A stretch of 10,511 nucleotides of DNA from Thermaerobacter marianensis (lineage in GTDB: Bacteria > Bacillota > Sulfobacillia > DYIH01 > DYIG01). The translations under genes and the position numbers were made by a program. Shown in pieces: positions 1 to 6,787 of this stretch. Location of the stretch: contig DYIG01000008.1 of assembly GCA_020723725.1 (NCBI GenBank), positions 1 to 10,511 of the forward strand. The letters are read 5' to 3'. The notes beneath the pieces were generated by a model, which did not search any database, was not told the DNA's origin, and saw nothing but the letters and a program-made list of their open reading frames with translations. Within the stretch, counting starts at the first letter, position 1. Each line of letters opens with the position of its first letter.

Positions 1-1230
1 GGGTCCCCCCCCAAAAAAAGCACCAACTGATTCGCTGTAGCTGGCAAGGTTTCTAGTAATTTCACTGAGGTTATCCCCGCCGAATTTTTCTAACAGTGCT
101 TGGGCCAGAACGAATGATACTGCCGCCCTACCGACGACGGAAGCTGCCGGAACAGCACAGGTATCCGAGCGCTCCACACCGGCTAAAACCGGTTCACCGG
201 TTCGGATATCCAGGCTGCGGAGGGGTTTATAAAGGGTTGCGATTGGCTTCATGGCGGCCCGAACAACGATAGGCTCGGAGTTGGACATGCCACCCTCAAT
301 CCCCCCTGCACGGTTGGACGGCCTGGTCCAGTGCCGCGGTTGGCCGGCGGGCAGTATTTCGTCGTGAACCTGTGACCCGGGTCTGCGAGCGGCGCCGAAC
401 CCCAAACCCACCTCGACACCCTTTATGGCCTGTATGCCAATGACTTCCGCAGCCAGCCTGGCGTCCAATTTGCGGTCAGAGGCGACGTGGCTACCCAGTC
501 CAGGTGGAACGCCGATGGCAATGACCTCAAACACCCCGCCCAGCGTATCACCATCACCCTTGGCCTTGTCGATGGCCTGCACCATCTGCGCACCTGCTTC
601 GCGATCAGCGCAATATACCGGGGATTCGGCGGAGAGTGCGGCGATCTCCTGGATAGAGAGGTTCTCGGTCCGGGCAGCGACACCGCCGATTTCCACCACA
701 TGGGCAATGACTCGAATACCGACGGCCTCCAGGAGGGAGTGGCAAACCGCGCCGATGGCGACCCTCATGGCGGTTTCCCGTGCGCTGGCGCGTTCCAGCA
801 CGTTACAGAAATCGTGGTGGCCATACTTTATGCCACCGATTAGGTCCGCGTGCCCTGGCCTTGGCCTCGTCAGGACGCGCATGCCTGAAGACCGGGCCGG
901 ATCGGGGCCTGCCCCGTGTCCCTCGGGGTCCCCGGCTCGCTCATTGACCAAGGGCTCGGGACTCATGATGTGGGACCAGTTGGCCCAGTCGCGGTTGTGT
1001 ATTAGCAGACCGATTGGGCTCCCAAGGGTGCGGCCATGCCTGACACCTGCCATAATCTGTACGGTAGCGTCTTCAATCTTCATGCGGCCACCGCGCCCGT
1101 GGCCACCCTTGCGGCGCTTCAGATCGCTGTTTATGCCCTCAACTGTAACCGGGACACCGGCAGGCATACCCTCAAGGATCCCCATAAGCGCGGGCCCATG
1201 GGATTCACCTGCTGTAAGATAACGAAGCAT
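1..1230 (-). CDS. aroC: Chorismate synthase, 3' end cut by left edge
   Basis: Chorismate synthase makes chorismate from 5-enolpyruvylshikimate-3-phosphate, the last common step of aromatic amino acid synthesis, using reduced FMN in the cytoplasm. The ORF starts with ATG at 1230 behind GAGGGGT (1237-1243), a good ribosome site six bases upstream, and stays open to base 1. The family signatures are visible: GESHGPAL near the N-terminus, RASARETAMR in the middle, and GGIEGGMSNSEP plus DTCAVPAASVV towards the end. About 410 codons are in the window, slightly more than I recall for firmicute family members (about 390), so only a short tail should be missing. The last visible codons read through a T7-G8 homopolymer run (minus strand), which may hide a frame error. 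It follows the prepilin peptidase gene by 35 bp and shares the shikimate pathway with aroE upstream. Confidence 0.95.
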   Translation of the reverse strand, partial: MLRYLTAGESHGPALMGILEGMPAGVPVTVEGINSDLKRRKGGHGRGGRMKIEDATVQIMAGVRHGRTLGSPIGLLIHNRDWANWSHIMSPEPLVNERAGDPEGHGAGPDPARSSGMRVLTRPRPGHADLIGGIKYGHHDFCNVLERASARETAMRVAIGAVCHSLLEAVGIRVIAHVVEIGGVAARTENLSIQEIAALSAESPVYCADREAGAQMVQAIDKAKGDGDTLGGVFEVIAIGVPPGLGSHVASDRKLDARLAAEVIGIQAIKGVEVGLGFGAARRPGSQVHDEILPAGQPRHWTRPSNRAGGIEGGMSNSEPIVVRAAMKPIATLYKPLRSLDIRTGEPVLAGVERSDTCAVPAASVVGRAAVSFVLAQALLEKFGGDNLSEITRNLASYSESVGAFFGGGP

Positions 1231-1236
1231 TCCCCC

Positions 1237-1243
1237 ACCCCTC
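1237..1243 (-). promoter_or_regulatory. Ribosome binding site of aroC
   Basis: On the minus strand the sequence GAGGGGT lies six bases before the ATG at 1230. It fixes the aroC start and lies within the 35 bp gap after the prepilin peptidase stop. No promoter or terminator hairpin was recognised in that gap. Confidence 0.5.
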
Positions 1244-1265
1244 GCAGAAACTTAACTGAATTTTA

Positions 1266-1763
1266 TCACCTTAACCAGGAATCGAAATACCAACGGAGGA
1301 TATCGTTGCCCCAAAAAAGGGCGACCACTGAACCCAAGGCGAGGAATGGACCATAAGGGATAAAGTCGCGGAAGCCCTTGGTTCGAAAAACAACTAAAGA
1401 AAGGGCGACCACCGCACCGGAGACAAACCCGATGAACAGCGCAAGCAAGCAACCGACAGGCCCGAGGAAGAAGCCGATTACCCCGGCGAGCTTGACGTCG
1501 CCGCCACCCATACCGCCGCGGGCAGCCAGGGCGATTACCAGCATCATCAAAAACCCGGCCAGGCCACCTACAACCGAACGCGTGAAGGGTAGCGGGCGGG
1601 CCCATAAGAGCAGGGCGGCGCCTACCAACACACCTACCATAAGGGCCTTGTCCGGGATGATTCGATGGCGGAGGTCGATTATGGACACAACAACCAAAAG
1701 CAAAACGAAAAAGCCGTAACAGAGAACTGCCGGCACACCTTCGATGACTGGAATAAGCCACAC
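1266..1763 (-). CDS. Prepilin peptidase (type A24), peptidase domain only
   Basis: This 165-residue, very hydrophobic protein is an aspartic membrane peptidase of the type IV prepilin family, which cleaves the leader of prepilins or prepilin-like proteins at the membrane. The two family motifs are present: an Asp at residue 30 in IIDLRHRIIPD, and GGMGGGD with Asp89, the GxGD catalytic motif. About five to six membrane segments can be seen (around residues 12-29, 41-55, 64-81, 92-122, 130-152). Full PilD/ComC-type enzymes have about 250 residues; the N-terminal methyltransferase region with its zinc cysteines is absent. The start is GTG at 1763; the in-frame stop at 1812-1814 leaves no better upstream start, so the short form appears genuine. 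It begins 8 bp after aroE, has only a poor ribosome site, and is probably translationally coupled. Its pilin substrates are not in the window. Confidence 0.88.
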   Translation of the reverse strand: MWLIPVIEGVPAVLCYGFFVLLLVVVSIIDLRHRIIPDKALMVGVLVGAALLLWARPLPFTRSVVGGLAGFLMMLVIALAARGGMGGGDVKLAGVIGFFLGPVGCLLALFIGFVSGAVVALSLVVFRTKGFRDFIPYGPFLALGSVVALFWGNDILRWYFDSWLR

Positions 1764-1771
1764 CCCCGATG

Positions 1772-2656
1772 CTATATCTGGTTGTTTGATTGTGAAGCGG
1801 ATCTCGCCGCCTTATAAAATACATCGACCGGACCCGGGCATCCGAACCATACATTCCACGCCAAGGCTGCTTGGTGCACCAACATTCCCAAACCGTTCAT
1901 GGTGGTCAGCCCTGCCAAATGGGCAAGGCGGAGAAAGGGGGTTACCTCGGGGTTATAGATCAAATCAACCACGAGGGTGTGTGAGGGGAAAAGCGAGAAA
2001 TCGTCCCAGACAGGAATATCACCTGGGTGAAGCCCGAGCGGGGTTGTGTTAATAACGAGATCCGTGTGTGAAGCTATGTCTTTAATTAATGCCGACTCGA
2101 GGGGGATAGCATGTGCATTTGGCTGTAGGCCCAGCCGGTTGATGTCCCGGGCGATATTTTCTCCTTTGTCGAGGGTGCGATTGGCAATAACTATTGAGCT
2201 TGCGCCTGCACCCGCCAAGGCAAGGGTGACACCTCGGGCAGCACCCCCTGCGCCGAATATGAGGACAGATTTCCCTTCAGGGGAAAAACCGCGCTCCCTC
2301 AAGGAGGCAATAAACCCGGCGCCATCAGTATTGAAGCCTATAGAGCGCCCGTCGCGAAACAGTACGGCATTTACTGCTCGGGCGTGCTTGGCGCTTTTGT
2401 CCAGTTGATCTACCAGCCTGCACACCATTTCTTTGTGCGGAACGGTTACATTCAACCCGACACACCCCAGTGCATTAAGGCCTGTGAGCGCTGCTGAAAC
2501 AGCTTCTTCCTCCGGTCTGACGGCGAAGGCCAGGTAGGCCAGATTCCACCCTTTAAGTTTGAAGCCTGCGTTGTGCATGGCAGGTGAGAGGGAATGCGAT
2601 ACCGGCCATCCCAGGAGAGCGACAAGCCCGGTTTTAGCGTCAATGTTCAATGGCAT
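1772..2656 (-). CDS. aroE: Shikimate dehydrogenase
   Basis: Shikimate dehydrogenase reduces 3-dehydroshikimate to shikimate with NADPH, the fourth step of the shikimate pathway. From the ATG at 2656 it has 294 residues, normal for AroE. The substrate site SHSLSP is at residues 20-25, NVTVPHK with catalytic Lys75 at 69-75, NTDG with Asp111 at 109-112, and the NADP Rossmann loop GAGGAARG at 135-142. NGLGMLVHQAALAW near the C-terminus is the usual last helix. The stop of the yqeG-like gene overlaps the start as TGATG, which implies translational coupling; a GTG one codon upstream (2659) is a possible alternative. Gene order yqeG before aroE is a recurring firmicute arrangement. aroC lies two genes downstream. 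Confidence 0.97.
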   Translation of the reverse strand: MPLNIDAKTGLVALLGWPVSHSLSPAMHNAGFKLKGWNLAYLAFAVRPEEEAVSAALTGLNALGCVGLNVTVPHKEMVCRLVDQLDKSAKHARAVNAVLFRDGRSIGFNTDGAGFIASLRERGFSPEGKSVLIFGAGGAARGVTLALAGAGASSIVIANRTLDKGENIARDINRLGLQPNAHAIPLESALIKDIASHTDLVINTTPLGLHPGDIPVWDDFSLFPSHTLVVDLIYNPEVTPFLRLAHLAGLTTMNGLGMLVHQAALAWNVWFGCPGPVDVFYKAARSASQSNNQI

Positions 2657-3186
2657 CACCGTTTCGAGAGGGTGTTATCGAAGTAACCGCGCCGCCGAAG
2701 GTAATCGAGCCAGATGGTTTCAAAGAGGCGGACAAACCGGGTTCCGACAAATTCCTTAGGTGTTAAGGGCATGACCAATATGGTGTAAAGACCCATGCGC
2801 CTCCCTCCGAAAATGTCGGTCAGGACCTGATCCCCAATTACTGCCGTTTCCCTGGAGCTTGTACCCATCAAGGCCATGGCACGGCGGAAACCGCCGCGAC
2901 GAGGTTTAACCGCATCACTGACAAAAGGGATATTGAGGGTTTCAGTAAATGCCTGACACCGTCCGGTAGAATTATTTGAGACAATGCATGCCTTCAGACC
3001 TTCATCCTTGATGTTCCTGAACCAATCCGTCAAACCCTTCGGGGGGATGGGGTGATTCCACTGGACCAGGGTGTTATCCAGGTCGAGTATCAAGCCATTG
3101 ATGCCACGCTGGCGCAGCTTAGCCAGATCGATATCGAAAATGGAATTTATGTAGTCATGGGGTTTAAAGAGTTCCGATAAAGCCAC
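2656..3186 (-). CDS. YqeG-family HAD phosphatase
   Basis: This is a HAD-superfamily subclass IIIA hydrolase of the YqeG family. The HAD motifs are in order: LDLDNTL (Asp35 and Asp37 counted from the GTG at 3186), VSNNSTG for motif II, the Lys of DAVKPRR for motif III, and GDQVLTD for motif IV. The N-terminal stretch FKPHDYINSIFDIDL is typical of YqeG. The open frame extends to GTG 3219/ATG 3216, overlapping the sigma factor stop (TGATG), but that adds 10-11 residues not usual for the family. The GTG at 3186 follows a G-rich run (3193-3198) by six bases and gives 176 residues, close to the family length, so I prefer it. The physiological substrate is not established from sequence. It overlaps aroE by one base and is probably co-expressed with it. 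Confidence 0.93.
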   Translation of the reverse strand: MALSELFKPHDYINSIFDIDLAKLRQRGINGLILDLDNTLVQWNHPIPPKGLTDWFRNIKDEGLKACIVSNNSTGRCQAFTETLNIPFVSDAVKPRRGGFRRAMALMGTSSRETAVIGDQVLTDIFGGRRMGLYTILVMPLTPKEFVGTRFVRLFETIWLDYLRRRGYFDNTLSKR

Positions 3187-3215
3187 GCTGATCCCCCCGG
3201 CGCCCACATTATACA

Positions 3216-3605
3216 TCACAGTTCGTCGGTAGATAACTCCCTGCTCAGAAGCTTTACGGCCTTCTTCTCTATACGCGATACATATGACCGCGAAATCCCC
3301 AGGATCTTGGCAACCTCTCGCTGGGTAAGCCTCTCGTCGTTTACCAGCCCGAAGCGCATTTCCAACACCTTTCTTTCGCGTCGGCCCAGCCGCTTCAGAA
3401 CCTCGCGTACCCTGCGGGCCTGGTATTTCTGACCTATTAGCTCGGTGACCGGCATGCCTTCATCCTGGAGCACATCCATGAGGGTTATCTCGTTGCCCTC
3501 GCGGTCAGCGCCAATAGGTTCCTGCAGGGAAACCTCGTTTCGGATCTTTTTCGTAGCGCGCAGGTGCATTAGAATCTCGGATTTAATTACATTCCCCGGC
3601 GGCAA
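3216..3605 (-). pseudogene. sigK: C-terminal half of sigma-K (spoIIIC-like), split gene
   Basis: This ORF encodes only the C-terminal half of sigma-K, the late mother-cell sigma factor of sporulation. From residue 9 it reads SEILMHLRATKK, then VSLQEPIGADREGNEI, both much closer to remembered Bacillus SigK than to SigE, followed by region 3 and a region 4 helix-turn-helix LTQREVAKILGISRSYVSR. The core-binding and -10 recognition regions (1.2 to most of 2.4) are missing. Eight residues before SEIL (MPPGNVIK, starting from a weak TTG at 3605) match no sigma factor and are probably element sequence. An in-frame TAG lies just upstream at 3618-3620. Homology begins near the point where skin elements interrupt sigK, and a SpoIVCA-like recombinase gene abuts it. 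It is therefore best read as a developmentally split gene restored by excision, not simple decay; the 5' half is not in the window. Confidence 0.9.
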
Positions 3606-3617
3606 ATGCTTCCGGTT
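3574..3617 (-). other. Predicted recombination junction of skin-like element
   Basis: This is the transition from element sequence to sigK coding sequence. On the minus strand sigma-K homology begins at the codons for S-E-I-L (3581-3570), while everything between the recombinase stop (3618) and there has no sigma similarity. Large serine recombinases cross over at a short shared core, and in B. subtilis skin the shared core falls in the codons of the same Asn-Glu-Ile stretch. The Ser codon where most SigK proteins have Asn suggests the crossover is at or just after it. The exact core cannot be set without the other junction. Confidence 0.6.
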
Positions 3618-5147
3618 CTAAGATCTGTACTCTATTTGGAGTTCAGCCATCCCGGCTGTGACGGTGATGCCCTTGATGAGGAGACGAACGAGTCTCCGCC
3701 GCACCCCGATATCCATCGAGTCAAGATTTGTGACCAGGTACTCAACCCCTGAATCAAGATCCCCGAGGAGGGTGCCCTCAGCGCCTGCATCCAAGAGGCG
3801 CGCCTGAAGCTCTTGTTCGCGGCGGGCCAACCGTTGAACGTGCCGCTCTATCTCCCCTAACCGGTTTACGATTCGCTCCTCCATGCTGACAGTGCCGGAT
3901 GCCAGCAAGCCAAGGAGGTTCTCTCTGCCGCGCTCCGCGTCACCCAACAGGGCTCGCACGTGACGCAACTCCTCTTTGAGATTATCAGGGGGCTGCAGGA
4001 ATCTGCGAGCCAGGTCTGTGAGGCGGCTGCGATCGGTAAGCCATCCGGCAAGAACAGACCATACCGCCTTTTCCAGGCCTTCGGCGCCTAAGGTTCTCGA
4101 CGGCCGACAACCGCAGTTGGCTGACCCCTGATATGGCTGGTATGACTGGCGGCAGGTATAACGCCTTTCCCGCCTGCCCCACCGGCTTATCAGGCTGCCG
4201 GTAAGGGGGTTTCCACACCCCCCGCACCTGAGAATGCCTGACAGGAGGTACCCCCCTGTTTGCTTGCCGGCCCAAAGGCGGCGAGCCTGCTCCATCTTGA
4301 CTTGGGTGCGTTTCCAGAGTTCCTGATCAACTATAGGGGGAACTTTTATCGGGATCCATTCCCTGGCGTCTCTTAGTTTTGGGGATACCCGGTCCCCCGG
4401 GTTGCGGTGGCGGTTTAGTCCGGCACCCCGGCAGTCACGCCTACCGTAGTACCATATGCCGCTGTACGCTGGTTGCATAAGAATTTGCCTGACCACCTGC
4501 CGGTGCCAACCAGCCACGCGCCGACGGGTGGGAACCCCCTGGGCGTTGAGACGGCGTGCTATCCCGTTGATGCCGAGATCCTCTCGGACAAACCAGTTGT
4601 AAATCATCCTCACCACGGCTGCTTCTTTAGGGTGTAGACAGACCTCATCCGTTTCGGGGTTGAAGAGATAACCATATATATCAAAGCGAGCGGGTATGCC
4701 GCCCTCCCTGGCCTTTTGCAGCCTTCCCCGTACAGTTCTATCGCGTATCTTTTCCTTTTCATATTCGGCTATGGCGGACCGAATAGAGAAGAAAAGCCGG
4801 CCTTCCGCAGAATCCTGCCAGGAAAAATCCAGGAATTCGAGTTTCACGCCTGCCTTCTCGAACTCCTCCGCAAGGATCAGCTGGTGGGCCAGGCGGCGGG
4901 AAAGCCTGTCGGCATCGCGAACGAAGATGGCGTCAACCTCGCCCCTTTTAATTGCAGTCCTTAGAGCCGATAGGCCCGGTCGATCATCGAGGAGTTCCCC
5001 ACTGACACCTTCGTCCGAGAAGAAGGTTACTGACGTGGCACCGGCTTCCAAAGCCTTGGCACGGCAGGCCTGCCGCTGTTCCGAGAGGCTGAAACCGTTC
5101 CGTGCCTGGTCTTCGGTGGAGACCCGAACGTACACCGCCGCCCGCAT
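3618..5147 (-). CDS. spoIVCA: SpoIVCA-like large serine recombinase
   Basis: A 509-residue site-specific recombinase of the large serine family. The catalytic domain starts VYVRVSTEDQ with nucleophile Ser10, followed by DEGVSGELL (45-53) and RDADRLSRR (77-85) with the active-site arginines. A recombinase domain follows; WHRQVVRQILM at 214-224 matches my memory of B. subtilis SpoIVCA essentially word for word. A zinc ribbon is formed by Cys308, Cys311, Cys332 and Cys345 or Cys347, then a charged coiled coil at about 395-455. Length is close to SpoIVCA (500), and no key residue is lost, so it looks active. The ATG at 5147 has GGGGTGA seven bases upstream (5155-5161). It begins 25 bp after the Hsp70 gene and ends 12 bp before the sigma-K fragment. 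The expected role is to excise the intervening element and rejoin sigK in the sporulating mother cell; as I recall, B. subtilis spoIVCA lies beside the other (5') half of sigK. Confidence 0.93.
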   Translation of the reverse strand: MRAAVYVRVSTEDQARNGFSLSEQRQACRAKALEAGATSVTFFSDEGVSGELLDDRPGLSALRTAIKRGEVDAIFVRDADRLSRRLAHQLILAEEFEKAGVKLEFLDFSWQDSAEGRLFFSIRSAIAEYEKEKIRDRTVRGRLQKAREGGIPARFDIYGYLFNPETDEVCLHPKEAAVVRMIYNWFVREDLGINGIARRLNAQGVPTRRRVAGWHRQVVRQILMQPAYSGIWYYGRRDCRGAGLNRHRNPGDRVSPKLRDAREWIPIKVPPIVDQELWKRTQVKMEQARRLWAGKQTGGYLLSGILRCGGCGNPLTGSLISRWGRRERRYTCRQSYQPYQGSANCGCRPSRTLGAEGLEKAVWSVLAGWLTDRSRLTDLARRFLQPPDNLKEELRHVRALLGDAERGRENLLGLLASGTVSMEERIVNRLGEIERHVQRLARREQELQARLLDAGAEGTLLGDLDSGVEYLVTNLDSMDIGVRRRLVRLLIKGITVTAGMAELQIEYRS

Positions 5148-5154
5148 AAAGGGA

Positions 5155-5161
5155 TCACCCC
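5155..5161 (-). promoter_or_regulatory. Ribosome binding site of recombinase gene
   Basis: GGGGTGA on the minus strand lies seven bases before the ATG at 5147, inside the 25 bp gap after the Hsp70 stop. It supports the chosen start and independent translation of the recombinase. The same heptamer precedes the Hsp70 gene. Confidence 0.5.
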
Positions 5162-5172
5162 GGCCCTGTAAG

Positions 5173-6774
5173 CTACATCATCTTTACAACCGGATAATCC
5201 CTTAATATGACCCTCCCTGTCTTTAGGTCCCTTGCGGTTAAAAGGAGGCGTTTTTTGTCGTCAATCGAAAATTCCACCTCGAAACGCCGCTCCCCTTCAC
5301 TCGCCGGGGGATCGGCCGTAAGAAAGGTGGGGTTCTTGGCGTTCATCCAGAAGTAGTTCCGACGCTCCTCCTCTTCGGGGGTAATCTGGATGAGCCGGGC
5401 GTCACCTGCTGGTCCAAAAACCAGTTCCACGTCACAGGCCCTTCCCGCAGCGGTTCGATGGTGCCCGCTCAACTCGAAAATGGCTATCCCCATTTGCGCC
5501 TGCCCGGCATGAGTCGCCTTCACGGTGAACCTGACCAGCGGCCCGTTGGAGGGGTAGGGGGTTCCACGGCTGACGACAACCTTATAGTCGTAGCCGCCCT
5601 TTTTGGGATCGAGGTAACGGATGGCGTAGTCATGCTGGATGTGGTCGAAGAAGTCCACGCCTGAGGCAAATGCTGCGGCACCGCGAACCACGGCGTCCAT
5701 GGGACGGTCCAGGAGGACCCGGTCATTGCCGAAAATGCGGGACACAGTCCTTTGAACCGAAGGTATCAGGCTGCTGCCGCCTACGAGCATGACCGCCTTA
5801 ATATGCTCATCCCGGTAACCCCTTTCCGCTGACTGGCTGAGGGCTTTGCGGATGGTCTGGTCGATTAAATGAAAGAAGTCATGGCGGTCAAGGGTTTCCT
5901 CAAATTTTTCCCGTGTCAGTTGTGTGCCGAGGACGGTTCCAGTGTCCGGGTCCATGACGCTTATTTCCGCCCGCTGTTCGCTTGAAAGCCTTTCCTTGGC
6001 CTTTTCGCACTCCACCAGAAGCAAGCGACTGACCCGGCGTACGGCTTCATCGCTATCATGCCTGCCGCACTGCCGCAGGACCTCCTGGAAAAGCCACTGA
6101 TCTATGGTGATGCCCCCGATGTCGGCCCCGGCTTTCCCCAGTACCCGGCAGCGACGGCCCTCCAGCGAGGTGTCTTCGCAGTCCTCTATCCTAACCACGG
6201 CGATGTCCAGGGTGCCCGCCCCGAAGTCGAAAACAAGATAGACATCCCTGGGCTGGATGTTGGCGCCGTATCCCAAGGCGGCGGCGGAGGGCTCGTCGAT
6301 GAACCTGAAACGGGGAAGACCGGATTCCTCGGCAACCCGTCCAAGCCAGTCCTCAAAGTGTTCAAAGGTTTCGACAGGCAGTGTGAGGGCTATCTCCTCG
6401 TCGGTCAGGCCAAGCTCCTGCCGGGCATAACCGAGAACAGAGAGGAGAAAGTCCCTTCCGGCATCGAAAGGGGAAACCTCTTTCCCGTCAATACGGATCT
6501 TGTAGGGGCTGCGGTTGGCGATGTACCTCTTCATCCAGCGGAAGGTTCGCGCTGACTCATATAGATTGTTTTTTAGCACCTGATCGCCAACCCACTGTTC
6601 CCCGTTAGGTCCGTAATGGATAAGCGACGGGACCACCGGGATGAGGTCGTTACCGAACCGGTGATAACGGCTGTAGCCCGGGAGGTCCAGGGTGATCGCC
6701 TCCCCTGTAGGCTCATCCCATACGGCCAGAACAGTGTTTGAAGTACCAAAATCCAGTGCAAGCCTACCTGGCAA
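5173..6774 (-). CDS. Hsp70/DnaK-like ATPase lacking the lid
   Basis: A 533-residue cytoplasmic Hsp70-family protein. The actin-like ATPase domain is complete: phosphate loop 1 LDFGTSN (7-13), IDEPSAAALGYG (159-170), phosphate loop 2 VFDFGAGTLD (181-190), and adenosine motif VGGSSLIP (331-338). After residue 385 a beta-rich segment ends with FEVEFSIDDKKRLLLTARDLKTG, which corresponds to the last strands of the DnaK substrate-binding sandwich. The chain stops there, so the alpha-helical lid and the disordered tail of DnaK (about 610 residues) are absent. The start must be TTG 6774: an in-frame TGA, the stop of the GrpE-like gene, lies nine bases upstream, and GGGGTGA overlapping that stop is well spaced. 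Pairing with the GrpE-like protein immediately upstream suggests a dedicated chaperone pair. It is a specialised paralogue, not the housekeeping DnaK; its client is unknown. Confidence 0.93.
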   Translation of the reverse strand: MPGRLALDFGTSNTVLAVWDEPTGEAITLDLPGYSRYHRFGNDLIPVVPSLIHYGPNGEQWVGDQVLKNNLYESARTFRWMKRYIANRSPYKIRIDGKEVSPFDAGRDFLLSVLGYARQELGLTDEEIALTLPVETFEHFEDWLGRVAEESGLPRFRFIDEPSAAALGYGANIQPRDVYLVFDFGAGTLDIAVVRIEDCEDTSLEGRRCRVLGKAGADIGGITIDQWLFQEVLRQCGRHDSDEAVRRVSRLLLVECEKAKERLSSEQRAEISVMDPDTGTVLGTQLTREKFEETLDRHDFFHLIDQTIRKALSQSAERGYRDEHIKAVMLVGGSSLIPSVQRTVSRIFGNDRVLLDRPMDAVVRGAAAFASGVDFFDHIQHDYAIRYLDPKKGGYDYKVVVSRGTPYPSNGPLVRFTVKATHAGQAQMGIAIFELSGHHRTAAGRACDVELVFGPAGDARLIQITPEEEERRNYFWMNAKNPTFLTADPPASEGERRFEVEFSIDDKKRLLLTARDLKTGRVILRDYPVVKMM

Positions 6775-6780
6775 AAACGT

Positions 6781-6787
6781 TCACCCC
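6781..6787 (-). promoter_or_regulatory. Ribosome binding site of hsp70-like gene, overlaps grpE stop
   Basis: GGGGTGA on the minus strand contains the TGA stop of the GrpE-like gene and lies six bases before the TTG at 6774. Because that TGA is in frame with the Hsp70 ORF and only nine bases upstream, it forces the TTG start and ties the two genes together for coupled translation. Confidence 0.55.

Noticed and set aside
425..1222. 265-residue plus-strand ORF opposite aroC
   Set aside because: It is the antisense of chorismate synthase, which has all family motifs; its own product is low in pattern and has no recognisable domain.
1252..1854. 200-residue minus-strand ORF overlapping the prepilin peptidase gene
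   Set aside because: It is rich in Arg, Pro, Gly and Cys with no domain, and it overlaps a gene that has clear A24 catalytic motifs in another frame.
3216..3605. The sigma fragment as a complete small sigma factor or anti-sigma regulator
   Set aside because: It has no region 2 for core binding, begins from a weak TTG just after a stop, and aligns from mid-protein with SigK.
3216..3605. The fragment as part of sigma-E rather than sigma-K
   Set aside because: The words EILMHLR and EPIGADREGNEI follow SigK; SigE as I remember it has EILMYLR and EPLNIDWDGNE at these places.
4696..5205. 169-residue plus-strand ORF opposite the recombinase N-terminus
   Set aside because: It is a Ser/Arg-rich antisense shadow of the recombinase catalytic domain with no domain or ribosome site.
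5182..5210. Possible sigma-E promoter before the recombinase: TCATATT at 5204-5210 on the minus strand
   Set aside because: The -35 fits the sigma-E consensus exactly, but the bases 14-15 positions downstream (TTGTAAAGA) match the -10 CATACAAT poorly, so it may be chance.
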